The position numbers were made by a program, and so were the translations under genes. From Rhynchopus sp. YZ270_cl-10 (lineage: Eukaryota > Euglenozoa > Diplonemea > Diplonemida > Diplonemidae), in assembly GCA_964035575.1 (NCBI GenBank), contig OZ037833.1, positions 744,001-808,000 of the forward strand: a DNA stretch of 64,000 nucleotides, given 5' to 3'. Under the pieces are notes generated by a model. The model saw only the letters and a program-made list of their open reading frames with translations, was not told where the DNA came from and ran no database searches. Of the stretch, positions 21,341 to 31,501 are shown piece after piece. Numbering within the stretch: position 1 is the first letter of the stretch; every line of letters begins with the position of its first letter.

Positions 21341-22187
21341 AGGTTAAGAATACCCCTTGTCCTTTTTCGTCCTCTACGTCTTTTTCGTCTTTTTCGTCCT
21401 TTTTCGATCCGGGAAAAAGGACGAAAAAGGACAAAAAAGGACGGTGGTGTAAGGTGTACAGGAAAATCACCAGGAAAATCACCGGTTCACCCGAAAAAAA
21501 AAAATCCCCCCAAATAATATTTTCTTGGGAAAAAGTCGAATCCCTTGTATTAGGCGAAATGTTTTGAAAACATGCCACCTATCCACAACCAGCTTCCCGC
21601 TCTCCAGAAGTGCGGGGATCTCAGTTTTTGGGAGAGGTTCCCGTTTGTGCAGAAGTGCTCTACGACAGAAGACATCAGGTACATGGAACAAGACTCCGCG
21701 AGGATTGTCCACATTCTTCCAATGTTCTGGGCTTTGAAACAGGTGTTCAATACCTGACCTGCACCTGAAGGGGAAGTTGCTGGGCACAAAAAATGCAAGA
21801 AGTCCGGAGATGAACGAGAGAAGTACAACCTGGAAACCGGCCGCTGTGTTCTTGCCACCATCTTGTCCCCTACCTGCTACACCCTGATAAATAAGGCAAG
21901 GTCCCTCGTGGGGTTTTGGAAAGTGCCTTGAGGCTTTCAATCCAAAGACGCTCATGGATCAGGCAGAAAAAGCAGTGGAGTGTTTTATTACTTTTTGTAA
22001 ACTTAAAAACGCAGGTGTCAACTATCAGTGGGTTGTGAGACGATTCTTTGTACCAGGAACGTGAGGAGTAACTTAGTCACTGTACATTATTACCAATGTC
22101 CCTTTTCGTCCTTTTTCGTCCTTTTTTGTCCTTTTTCGTCCTTTTTCGTCCTTTTTGAAAAATCGTAGAGGACAGGGGGGTTCTTAG
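21341..22187. mobile_element. Non-autonomous TIR element with CTTTTTCGTC subterminal repeats
   Basis: The left end (TTAAGAATACCCCTTGTCC, 21344-21362) pairs imperfectly with the right end (GGACAGGGGGGTTCTTAG, about 22170-22187). Tandem CCTTTTTCGT units follow inside both ends (21360-21440, including an inverted stretch, and 22097-22155). The interior carries a possible transposase remnant (21540-21955). The right end abuts the left end of the next element at 22190. Confidence 0.5.
21540..21955 (-). pseudogene. Possible DDE (KDZ-like) transposase remnant
   Basis: The minus-strand frame reads PDVFCRRALLHKRE and then LLESGKLVVDRWHVFKTF. The spacing and the V-D-R-W-H block resemble the D-x-x-C ... 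V-D-R-F-H region of eukaryotic KDZ-type DDE transposases. The similarity fades after LIQG, where the TIR-proximal sequence begins, so the fragment looks truncated. The frame is short and has no clear start. This assignment rests on my memory of the family pattern and is weak. Confidence 0.28.
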
Positions 22188-22216
22188 GGTAGGTGGGGGC
22201 AAAACCCCTATTTTTT

Positions 22217-23185
22217 TGAGGCATTTTGACTTTTTTGGACTTCCGCGCAAAGTACGTACAAACCACCCCTCATACCCACCCAGAAATGGGTCAGAAACAC
22301 CCTGTGACCCGAAAATCCATGCTAAGGGCGACTCAGAATATGAAAAAATGCAAAAAAATAGTAGGACTTTTTTTGGCCGTTTTTTGGTGTTTTTAGGTCA
22401 AAAAATACCCTGGACTTTACCCTGGACGTCCTGGGCCGCGACTTGCGCCCTGCTTTTGGACCCACTCTGGGCCAAAAAATGGGTGAAAACCCCCGAAAAA
22501 GCACTCCGGGAACCCAGATAGTTCCAAATATCCACCAGAAACCCACCCAAACACCTCAAAAACATGCCAGAAAAATATTTTTAAAAACACACTTTTTCAA
22601 ATAAGTCATTATGGAACCTGCCCAGATGAACTTTTTGAAAAAAGTGTGTTTTTGAAAATATTTTTCTGGCATGTTTTTGAGGTGTTTGGGTGGGTTTCTG
22701 GTGGATATTTGGAACTATCTGGGTTCCCGGAGTGCTTTTTCGGGGGTTTTCACCCATTTTTTGGCCCAGAGTGGGTCCAAAAGCAGGGCGCAAGTCGCGG
22801 CCCAGGGACGTCCAGGGTAAAGTCCAGGGTATTTTTTGACCTAAAAACACCAAAAAACGGCCAAAAAAAGTACCTAAAGTGTCCAAAACAGGTCGGAATG
22901 GACTCACAGGACCTCCCTGGGGTAGGTTTGTGCCCAAGCAGCTGTCATGACGTCGAAATTTTGCTGTTTTTTTGATTTTTTTGTCCAAAAATGGCCATTT
23001 TACCCAACATGGCCAAAACCGTCAAAAGGCCACTTTTTCACTATTTTTTTGCATTTTTTCATATTCTGAGTCGCCCTTAGCATGGATTTTCGGGTCACAG
23101 GGTGTTTCTGACCCATTTCTGGGTGGGTATGAGGGGTGGTTTGTGGGTACTTTGCGCGGAAGTCCAAAAAAGTCAAAATGCCTCA
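22217..23185. mobile_element. Foldback (long inverted repeat) element inside a TIR
   Basis: A near-perfect palindrome. The left arm (22217 to about 22602, beginning TGAGGCATTTTGAC) is repeated in reverse by the right arm (about 22633-23185, ending GTCAAAATGCCTC), with a loop of roughly 30 bp. The right arm carries about 165 bp (near 22875-23040) absent from the left arm. It splits the left TIR of the surrounding element, so it inserted later. Any transcript would fold into a very long hairpin. Confidence 0.8.
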
Positions 23186-23575
23186 CCCGTCCTGCACGGC
23201 GGGGTCCGCACACCCCGAGGGTCCGTAAAACGGCATGTTAGGACACTCCCTCTTTACGGAGTGTCATTACGTACCCTAGGGTACGTAATTACGGAGCCTC
23301 CCAGGGAAAGGGACTCTCGAAAATTTTTTTTTGCCCCCGTTTAGGGCTAATTTCGACGATTTGAGGCCATTAAAAGCAAAATTTGGCACTTTTGAGCATC
23401 TGTGGGGGTCTAAAACGCAGTTTAGAGTACCACAATTTTTAGTGGGTTTTACCGAAAACAAGTCAATTTTTGGGCCGAAAAAAAAATTTTTTTGACATCA
23501 CAAAATTGCCCTTGGTGGGCCTATGTGTCCTCAATGAAATGCAAATATAGCTATTTTTAACTTTCACACACAATT

Positions 23576-24457
23576 CCTTAACACTCAGTGTTAAGGTCTT
23601 TAAGGTTGCTGATCACCCCACCCACCCTCCCTCCCCACCCACCCACCCTCCCCGCGCGGGGTGGGTTTCGGCCATTTTTTTTCAGGTCTCTAAACCTCCA
23701 AAGAGGTCAAAAAAGTGGATTCTCGGGAAGATAGGAGGTTTTTAGGAGACTTTCTCTGAAGCAAAGACCTCCAAACCCTGACAGACCCTGAAACCAGGGT
23801 GTCGCGAGTACCCCTTTTTTACACGTGTTTCTTAAGGCTTCTACAGGGTTCTACAGGCAAAACAGGCGTTTTGGCCGAAAACCCGGTTTTTAAGGCAGGT
23901 AACCGGGTTTGCGGCTTGGGTAACGTGCCAGCGCGCTGTGAGAACCATGCGTGGGGGGTTGTAACCACTCGTTGCGTTGGTTGCGTTGCGTTCGCTACGT
24001 TGCGTACACATAGCTACGTGCACACCGGTTACGTTGTGTTGCATGCGTTGTGTTAGTTGTGTAGAGATCGTTATATACAGAGTGCAACGAACAGAGCGGT
24101 TGCGTTGCGTTGGTTGTGTTCGGTTGGTTACGTTCGTTGCGTTCCGATCGTTTCGTACACATCGGTTGCGTTGCGTTGCATGCGTTGCGTTCGTTGCATA
24201 CAGATCGTTACGTACTCATCGCTTGCATTGCGTTGGATGCGTTGCGTTCGGTGCGTTGCGTTGCTTCCGTGTCTTCGGTTCGAGACGTTACGTACCGAAC
24301 GGTTGCGTTGCGTCGGTTGCATTCGTTCCGTTCACATCGTTCCGATCTGAACGGAACAATGTGAACGCAAGAAACGTATCGCATCGGTTGCGTTGGTTGG
24401 CTTGTGTGCGTTGCAAACCTTTCATACATCAACCACACCAGCCAGTGAGTGTTAAGG
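23576..24457. mobile_element. TIR element with an internal GTTGCGTTGCGTTCG-type repeat block
   Basis: The 12-bp ends CCTTAACACTCA (23576-23587) and TGAGTGTTAAGG (24446-24457) are exact inverted copies, flanked on both sides by ATT (possible 3-bp duplication). The interior from about 23965 to 24420 is a degenerate array of GTTGCGTTG, GTTACGT and ATCG units. The left end itself forms a small palindrome (CCTTAACACT C AGTGTTAAGG). No protein is credible; frames that read through the repeats give only Arg/Cys/Val/Leu-rich low-complexity peptides. Confidence 0.6.
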
Positions 24458-26509
24458 ATTGCCAAAAAAAACTAAATTTTAACGGGTTTTACCTGTGTAC
24501 CTGTGTATCTGTGTACCTGTGACTGGGTACTGGGTACTGGGTACTGGGCACCCAGAGAAAGCACCTTAAAAGCAGCGAAGGCGCAGGTTACGGGGAAGAC
24601 AAGGTATGTAATTATGTTTAACTTTCAGTTACTAGTGAAGATTGAACAAAAAAATGCCGCATATTTCAACTTGTTCGTGTTTTCAACTCGAAATAAACGC
24701 GTAATGTTCACACTATTAAATAGCTATTTTTTTACGCACCAATCATTTTGTGTCACCTCATGACATGAAGGAGGAAATAGAAACAAAGCATTTTGAACAC
24801 ACTTGCGGTTCTGGGGACGAACCGCGCTGCAGAGCCACTCCTCAGGTCGAGGTGTGTGCGTTTCACCACAACCTCTCCCATGGGTTTTATCGTGTGATGA
24901 GTGTTACGTTTCTATTTGGTTCCACAGGCGCTCGTTACCTGCTTCACATAATTCACCTCGCTTCACTCGAACCATTTGTGCAGCAGGTCACTCTCTCGAC
25001 CTGTAGCGTGGAAAAAATCTATCTTATTTCACGGCAATAAATAGCCTTTTTTATTAACCTCACCTTTCCCGACTACTACGTTTGTATACCATAACTTAAT
25101 CACACCCCACATTTACACTTATACAGGATCGTGAAGTCTGAACTGCACCCGCGATTGCGATGAGAAGCTTCACCGCGGTCCGACATTCAACAACTCAAAA
25201 TCTACCCGCATCAATCTATTCTGAGTTTGCGGACGAAGATCTGGGTGGAGGGGGGTGGGTACACTTAGTCAGTCACTGCTATAGCCATTAACCAAGGGAG
25301 CATAGCTAGTGCAAGAAATTCGACTTTGGAAACCTTCCGGAAAGTCTGTCCTCTGCTTGCGGAGGACTAGACACAAGAAAATATTGCGTTCCCCCAGAAA
25401 ACCAGTGCACAATTCACACTCCTTGTGGGTGGTCTTGTTGCCTTTTTGGTCAACAGTAATTTTGGCCCAGGCATGCTCTTGAAGCATGACAATTTAGTGT
25501 GTATGGGGCAGGGTGTTGTTTTGTTCTGAATTCTCTTTGTTATAACATCTAAGTCAATCGCGGGTGGTGGTTTGTGTAGCGTGAGGCACTCTTTTTAACA
25601 AACTTCCTGCGGCTGCTAAAGTGTTATTTCTTCGGATTTAACAACGTACAGCGTAACATAGTGGATTAGCCTGGTCGACACAACCTTTGATAGCTATGGG
25701 ATAACCAACCCCCTTCGACCCCTTGTGGGTTCACTGAACAAGCCCTAGTGGTAGTTAAACGCGATTGACATTTACATTCCTAAAGATGAAAGAACAAGAC
25801 AACACTTCTGTACCCGCGCATCAAAATTGTGGAAAACTTTGCACCCCAAACACCCTCAACAACGCCCGCCAAAAGGCGCCCCTTGTTGCTGGGACTTGGT
25901 TCTCATTGATACACTGCACAGCAGGCATTCCTCTGAGTCCAACGCAGTTTGGCCTGTCTGCAGCGTTGCACCGAAGGTGCACGAAGACAGGGTCTGGTGG
26001 TAAATTTTGCGTCTCGCATTCCCTCAGGGAAGTTTAAAAACTCTTGAGCTCGGTTTGTTGTCAAAGAAATATTCCACCATGTATTGAGGAGGGTAAGACA
26101 GTGTTCGCAGTTTCTACTTGATAGCATTACAACATTTAACTTCTCCACGGGGGTCTTGGGCCGTTCACTCGGTTATACCTTGACTACCGGAAGATATTCT
26201 TGAGGCCTTTTTGGTCTCTAGAATATCCGGTCTTCCCGAACGGAGGCACACTTTGTGTGTTACTACGACCTGGCAATTTCCAGCAGTAGGTTAAGTAATC
26301 TTTCTTGTAAATTGTTGGATCATTATCTCCTCAGTGCATGGTGGAAGACGTCTTTGATAACTAACCGAGCTCACGACTTTTTTCGGTATGTAACTTGGGA
26401 TAGGCCCACATGATCATGGTCTATCATGTGGTACCTGTGTACCACTCGGTTTGCTCCCAGGGCTTTTCGACCAGCAGTCACACATCCAAACAGTGATTTC
26501 CCACCTTAG
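24458..26509. other. Interior of the 4.45-kb TIR element, no supported gene
   Basis: Mixed-composition DNA with short open frames only. It includes a few CTGTGTAC and CTGGGTA tandem units (24490-24550). The frame at 25269-25487 (minus) contains KECELC and the one at 25903-26148 (minus) contains NCEHC. These could be decayed zinc-binding coding sequence, but neither is enough to call a gene. Confidence 0.5.
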
Positions 26510-26644
26510 ACCACGTAATTACGTACCCTAGGGTCCGTAATTACGGACCCGGGTCCGCACTTGAGGGTCCGTAAAGAGGGTCCGTAAAATTTACGGACCC
26601 TCGGGTGTGTGGACCCCGCCGTGTGAAGGTTTTGCCCCCACCTA

Positions 26645-26679
<35 letters not shown>
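26645..26679. repeat. 35-bp poly-G run at the edge of a TIR element
   Basis: An uninterrupted G35 tract directly adjoins the right tip of the 22190-26644 element. It may be real, possibly quadruplex-forming, or its length may be a sequencing or assembly estimate. Confidence 0.85.
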
Positions 26680-26680
<1 letters not shown>

Positions 26681-27065
26681 GGTAGAACGATCTTGAGTCT
26701 CTCTTCAAGATAAACGTTTTTTTAAAAATAGGATGGAGCACCCCGTTCCGAAGAGGAAATGCAGCCAACCCCGGCAGGTACGCGGATCTTGAGTCTCTCT
26801 TCCTTAATCATTGCCCACCCCAAAACAACAACTCCAAAAAAAAAAAAGAACGCACACAGTCCCCTGCACTGCCACATCACATCCGACCCCCACCCCCAAA
26901 AGTTAAGATATTTTCAACCCTTTTAGTAAAAAAAAAAACGCACACGGCCCATGGCAAGAAGCAAACACATAAAAAAAAAATATCGACCTTATTCATAAGA
27001 TGAGAGAGACTAGGGCTGCATCCTTGGACAAAAAGGGAAGGGTGTGGGGTGTCGGGCTCTTATGT
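26680..27065. other. Non-coding stretch 3' of the alpha-SNAP gene
   Basis: AT-rich with A-runs. GATCTTGAGTCTCTCTTC occurs twice in direct orientation (26689-26706 and 26786-26803). The alpha-SNAP 3' UTR should lie at its right end. Confidence 0.5.
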
Positions 27066-28585
27066 TCATGCGTACGACTCATCATCTTCTTCGACAATGT
27101 TTTTCAAATACAAAATGCTCTGAACCTGGAAGTCATCTGTAGTATGGGCGTTGAAAAAAAAAAAATACAGGGTATGGGGTTGTAGGGGCAGGGGTTGGGT
27201 GAGTGTTTGCGTGGCATACCCAACTTCTTAATCCCTTCGTACACACCGGCTGCTGTCGCAATCTTTTTGGGCTCTGTAGAAGGAAAACATTGTAAGACAA
27301 TAATAAGAACTTCAACCCGTCACCTTGAAAACAACAACAATGTTATTCATTCAATGAATTGAAAGCAGAGGTATAGGGGTCAACAGAAATGGTCCCTTGG
27401 TATGAAGTTCCTTTGCAAGGAAAACAACAACAATGTGAAACGAACCTACGTTTCGGATGCTTTGTCCAAAAGAGAGGTTAAAAAAAGTGCAAACGGCAGG
27501 AGGCACTGATTCTCCGTGGAAAAAAGGGGGAAAAAAAAATGAAAAATTATAATTTATCAGACAAGCCTCTCTCGCTGTCCCAATGATACCTTCTTCAATC
27601 GCCCCGTCGATGACTGCGGCCATAAGCTCCGCCTCGCGTGTCCCCCCGAGGTGGATGTCCATGTCCTCGTAGCGGCGCAGCGCGTCCTTGCAGCGGTTGA
27701 GCTGCTCCTCCTTGTTGTTGACCTTGACCATGAGGAAGCGGCACATCATGCACTTCAGGAGCAGGTCCTTCACCTGGTACTTCATGGATCCATGCCGCAG
27801 GTAGCTCTTCACTACGGTCTCGTAGGCGGTGATCGCCTCTTGTGGCATATGCAGTTTCTGTTGTGTATTGTTGTATCGACAACCATTTTTCTTTGATAAA
27901 TTGTTGTAGTGTAGTTGCCTCGGCTGTGTTGCCACAGTTGTGCAATCTCCACTTTCCTCTTTATGACACTAAAGATCCGCACTATGTCGAAGGCTAAAGC
28001 CTTTGGGGGCCGAAGCCTTTGTACTATGGAAAGGTAAAGACATCAGACTCATCCTCAAAGCTTTAAAGAGTACCGGACTGGAGATGAAAAAAAACAAAAT
28101 ACCTCAGCATAAAGCTTGGCAACCTCGAGAAGGGTCTGGTTCGCTGATGTATGCTGCTCTTCGCCACTAAAGAAGTCTACCGCCTTCTTGTACGCTTCTA
28201 TCGCCTTGTCGTAGTCTTCGCCTTCTGCGTGGAACTCACCGAGCTCCTTTTGGAGTTTTGCTGCCTGCGAAAACTTTCCTTCGTTGCACAGCATATCCGC
28301 CGCGGTCGTGTAGCACATGAGTGCGTCCTCACAGCGCACCTTTTTGTAGCAGCGGGCCGCCTCCGTAATGTATTCAGTAGACTCATATGTGTTGCCGCAC
28401 TGATGGTGGCAGTCGCTGCACCGCATGAACGCTGTCCCCGCGCTCTTCCATTCCTTCGCCACCTTAAACTGGTTCGCACTCTTGTGAAACAGCTCCGCCG
28501 CGTCTTCGTATTTATTTCCAAAAAACGACCACTTCTTCAACTGCTTCTCCCCCTGGTTAAACAACTCCTGCCCTCTTGAAGTCAT
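27066..28585 (-). CDS. NAPA: Alpha-SNAP (NSF attachment protein), four exons
   Basis: Exons: 28103-28585, 27590-27857, 27220-27273 and 27066-27136. Joined, they encode 291 aa (human alpha-SNAP has 295) ending SYA. Introns are 245, 316 and 83 bp, each starting GTAT (GTATTT, GTATCA, GTATGC) and ending CAG; phases are 0, 1 and 1. The family pattern is clear: an N-terminal helical repeat (NQGEKQLKKW, YEDAAELFHKSANQFK), the central YDKAIEAYKKAVDFF, then QEAITAYETVVKSYL. The C-terminal stretch LDDFQVQSILYLKNIVEEDD aligns with the conserved NSF-activating tail (LDQWLTTMLLRIKK). Alpha-SNAP binds SNARE complexes and recruits the ATPase NSF to disassemble them on cytosolic membrane faces. The first intron contains one copy of a dispersed ~70-bp element. 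Confidence 0.94.
27892..27957 (-). repeat. Dispersed ~70-bp element, copy a (inside alpha-SNAP intron 1)
   Basis: Shares GATAAATTG, GTAGTGTAGTTGCCTC and TGTGTTGCCACAGTT, then TCTCCACT, with copies at 32999-33073 and 47393-47460. This copy is the most diverged and shortest. Its direction (AGTGGAGATT first on the minus strand) is the same as that of the host gene. I see no tRNA-type promoter boxes. Confidence 0.7.
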
Positions 28586-28645
28586 TTTATTAGGGGAAAG
28601 GGGAAAGGAAGAGGGGGGGGTGGTGAGAGGGTGGAACGGTGTGTG

Positions 28646-29048
28646 TTACTGGGGGGGGGGGCTAATACAAGAGGTACTGCTAATACAAGAGGTACTTTGA
28701 AATCGGGATTTTCACGATTTTTTACCGGCTAATACAAGAGGTACTGTATTCTTTCCTTTATTTGACTTGATCACTTTTTTTCAAAAAAATAAATCGATGG
28801 TGTCAAATGAAAGGTTTGCTCAAAATCTTTCAATTGTGGCCAGGTACGATCAAAAAGTTGAAAATTTTCCCGTGTTACTGGTTGGCGAGAGTAAAAATCC
28901 AGAAAAAAATTTAGCAAAAATCCAGAAAAAAAAAGCTAATACAAGAGGTACCTCTTGTATTAGACTTCCACCTAAAAAAAATTTTTTTAGGCGTAAATTC
29001 TTACGCCTAATAGAAGAGGTACCTCTTGTATTAGCCCCCCCCCAGTAA
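28646..29048. mobile_element. MITE-like element built of CTAATACAAGAGGTAC units
   Basis: The ends are inverted copies: TTACT, a G11 run and then CTAATACAAGAGGTAC on the left (28646-28677), and GTACCTCTTGTATTAG, a C9 run and AGTAA on the right (29019-29048). Further copies of the 16-mer lie inside (about 28678, 28730 and 28935), one of them as a perfect 28-bp palindrome at 28936-28963. No coding capacity. The right tip is the target used by the adjoining element at 29049. Confidence 0.65.
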
Positions 29049-29989
29049 GCATACCTTCGCAAATTTATGACGTAGCGCGTAGCGGGGGGGGCGTAGCGGG
29101 GGGGAGATAAGGTAGCGTACATGACGTAACGTAACGTAGCGCACGTAACGTACATGACGTAGCGTACATGACGTAGCGTACATAACGTACATGACATAGC
29201 GCACATAACGTAGCGTACGTAATGTACATGACGTAGCGTACATAACGTAGCGCACATAACGTACATGACATAGCGTACATGACGTAGCGTTCATAACGTA
29301 CATGACATAGCGTACATAACGTAGCGCACATAGCGTACATGACGTAGCGTACGTAGCGCACATGACGTAGCGCACATGGCGTAGCGTACGTAACGTACAT
29401 GACGTAGCGTACATGACGTAGCGCACATAACGTAGCGTACATGACGTAGCGCACATAACGTAGCGTACATAACGTAGCGCACATAACGTAGCGTACGTAA
29501 CGTACATGACGTAGCGTACGTAACGTAGCATACGTAACGTACATGACGTAGCGTACGTAACGTAGCGTACATAACGTACGTAGCGCACATAACGTAGCGT
29601 ACATAACGTAGCGCACATAACGTAGCATACGTAACGTACATGACGTAGCGTACGTAACGTAGCGTACATAACGTACGTAGCGCACATAACGTAGCGTACA
29701 TGACGTAGCGTACATAACGTACATGACATAGCGTACATAGCGTGCGTACGTTCATGCGGCCATATTTGACGAAATTTAATGTGCCAAGAACTTGTCAAAT
29801 TTTCGAAATTGACCCCACGGTGGAAAGATCAGTGATCCGAAAATGCAAATAACAGCACTTTTGGCCACATTCTCCACACGAGTGTAACATTCCCTGTACA
29901 AAAGGCTCACGACCCCTATTCGCAAAAGGGGACGTAGCGCGTAGCGCGCAGCGCCACCCCAAAATCAGGGTCAATTTGCGAAGGTATGC
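29049..29989. mobile_element. TIR element carrying a CGTAGCGTACAT satellite
   Basis: The 17-bp ends GCATACCTTCGCAAATT (29049-29065) and their exact complement (29973-29989) are flanked by CAGTAA on both sides (29043-29048 and 29990-29995), a 6-bp target-site duplication. The interior 29090-29755 is a dense array of ACGTAGCGTACATA-like units. A unique right part follows (29756-29970, with AACTTGTC and AATTGACCCCA). No protein. It inserted into the tip of the 28646-29048 element and is therefore younger. Confidence 0.78.
29090..29755. repeat. Degenerate short-unit satellite (CGTAGCGTACATAACGTA)
   Basis: Roughly 660 bp built from GTAGCG, TACATGAC, TACATAAC and ACGTACGT steps. It is open in several frames only because the unit lacks stops, which yields MYATLCTLRYVRYV-type peptides that should not be taken as proteins. 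Confidence 0.85.
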
Positions 29990-29995
29990 CAGTAA

Positions 29996-31138
29996 GGGGG
30001 GGGGGGGGGGGAACTGTGTCTGTCGGGAGAGGGTGACCAAAAGAAAAAAAAAATTGAAAAATGGATGAAGTTTGGGGGAGTGAAGAGAGCTCAAGCCTAC
30101 ATAAAAGGGAGGGAGGGGGGAGAGAGGAGGATCGTTTACAGGACACACACCTCATCTCGAAAGAGTGTGGGTGGGGATGAGACATTTACGGATTCTGGTC
30201 TAACCTTTTTTTGAATTTTTTTTTTGTTTTTGCACAGAAAACCAGATCCGGAAAATAGGGGGGAATCGATCCATTTTGAATACGATGAGGGGAGTGCGGG
30301 GGTGATGAACAGAACGCCACAGAACAGAGTAATATAAAAAAAAAGGAAATTTGTAAGATGGATGTGCCTCTCGTGCACACACATCTTTAAAAAAAAAACG
30401 AACACAAACGGAAAATGCAACAACTGTACAGAACGACCAGAAAGAACTCACAAGAAAAAAGTCGAAAACACACAAAAATACGACAAAATAGAGACAAAAA
30501 ATAAGCAGAAAATTCGATGAAATGCGACCACACTGAACGCACATCTGGAAAAAAGCCGTGTCTCTTCTCTTCAAGCCCATTCAGTCGTGGACTACGACGG
30601 TATCTGATCATATTCGATCCTCACGGTACTCCCTCCAATCGTACACGCTGCACACAATGGAGGAATCGCCAACAAAACAAAGAAACGTTGAAAGTGCATA
30701 ACGCCTCGCTGATACAGCGGCAGGACGTAGGCACAAAATATATAAAAAAAAGTTGACTTGAAATACAGAGCCCTCTCGTGACAATGTACCTAAATGAAAT
30801 CTTCATAAGATGAACCTAAGCTATGCTTAGTATTTGCATCATATGCAATCAATACATTGATAGTATATGGTGAGGGATCAATACGCTTAGTGAAAAAAAA
30901 GAAAAAAAAAACAGTGTATCGAGTGGGAGCGCTCGGTTCGATACGGTTGCTTGCAAAAAAGAAAATGGGGTAGATAGTGTGAGAAAAAGGGGGAAAAGTC
31001 TAGTCTGTGCTGTTCATTTCATATAACAAACAGGAACCACAGGAATACAACGAACGTTTCAAAACAAAACAAAACAAAATAAACGGGTGTCTTAAAATAC
31101 AAAGCCCTTCTCGTGAACAACAGTGTACCCTAAAACGA
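29996..31138. other. Non-coding stretch
   Basis: Begins with a G-run of about 17 after the previous element. It contains a GTGCACACACATCTTT motif at 30374-30389 that matches motifs in the array spacers. It also has two related segments containing AAATACAGAGCCCTCTCGTG (30762-30781) and a diverged copy at 31095-31115. No gene is supported. Confidence 0.5.
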
Positions 31139-31157
31139 TGAACACCACTGGCACCCT

Positions 31158-31275
31158 AATGGTGGCAGTATTGTGATGGGAGCCCATTGGAATACGCAAA
31201 ATACATTGCAATACACGAGTATTGTGATGTATTTTGCGTATTCCAATGGGCTCCCATCACAATACTGCCACCATT
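31158..31275. repeat. 118-bp perfect hairpin (snap-back element)
   Basis: Arms 31158-31206 and 31227-31275 are exact inverted copies over 49 bp. The 20-bp centre adds CAATAC/GTATTG around an ACGA loop. GGCACCC occurs just outside each arm (31150-31156 and 31281-31287), as expected of a target-site duplication. It resembles a minimal foldback MITE. Confidence 0.8.
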
Positions 31276-31501
31276 TACCGGCACCCCTCCTTGGGTGCGG
31301 CGCAAGCTTGCATCTCACCTACTTTTGGCCATATTGCCTCCTTCCCCTATGAGAGGAAGGTGCAACGGTGAGCATTGATACGAAGCAGAGAGAGAGGTTC
31401 CCACACACACGCAAAACGCAGACACACACATCGTGAGAACAAAAAGGTCTTCATGGATAACGGTGTTGATGGCAGTCGTTACCAGACACACACCCAGGAA
31501 G

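Larger units (their letters stand above)
22190..26644. mobile_element. Composite TIR element, ~4.45 kb, with two other elements nested in it
   Basis: The outer ends match in reverse: TAGGTGGGGGCAAAACC at 22190-22206 and its complement at 26628-26644. On the right the TIR runs on without interruption into a block built of GGTCCGTAA-type units and ending CCCCGCCGTGTG (about 26510-26626). On the left the homologous block (CACGGCGGGGTCCGCAC, about 23195-23320) is separated from the tip by a foldback element. A further TIR element sits at 23576-24457. No intact transposase is visible, and small frames at 24750-25040, 25269-25487 and 25903-26148 match nothing I recognise. A 35-G run adjoins the right end. 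Confidence 0.6.

Noticed and set aside
22216-22988. Open frames in both arms of the foldback element
   Set aside because: They are the two orientations of one palindrome and contain no recognisable domain.
23977-24522. 181-aa frame rich in RCVGCVAFVA
   Set aside because: Translation of a degenerate GTTGCGTTG satellite; no independent evidence of coding.
24750-25040. 96-aa plus-strand frame within the 4.45-kb element
   Set aside because: No domain, no splice partner and composition like the surrounding non-coding DNA; too weak to call.
26689-26803. Direct repeat GATCTTGAGTCTCTCTTC as a target-site duplication
   Set aside because: 18 bp is too long for a usual DNA-transposon duplication and the segment between has no inverted ends; it may be a simple local duplication.
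29090-29755. CRISPR-like array
   Set aside because: Unit spacing is irregular, there are no unique spacers, and the genome is eukaryotic; it is a degenerate satellite within a TIR element.
29031-29798. 255-aa frame of MYATLCTLRYVRYV repeats (and two overlapping frames)
   Set aside because: Several frames are open at once because the satellite unit lacks stops.
20600-30950. GGTTCGA matches as tRNA B boxes
   Set aside because: No matching A box or cloverleaf could be fitted around the matches at about 20611, 24277 and 30935; I found no tRNA or rRNA gene in the window.
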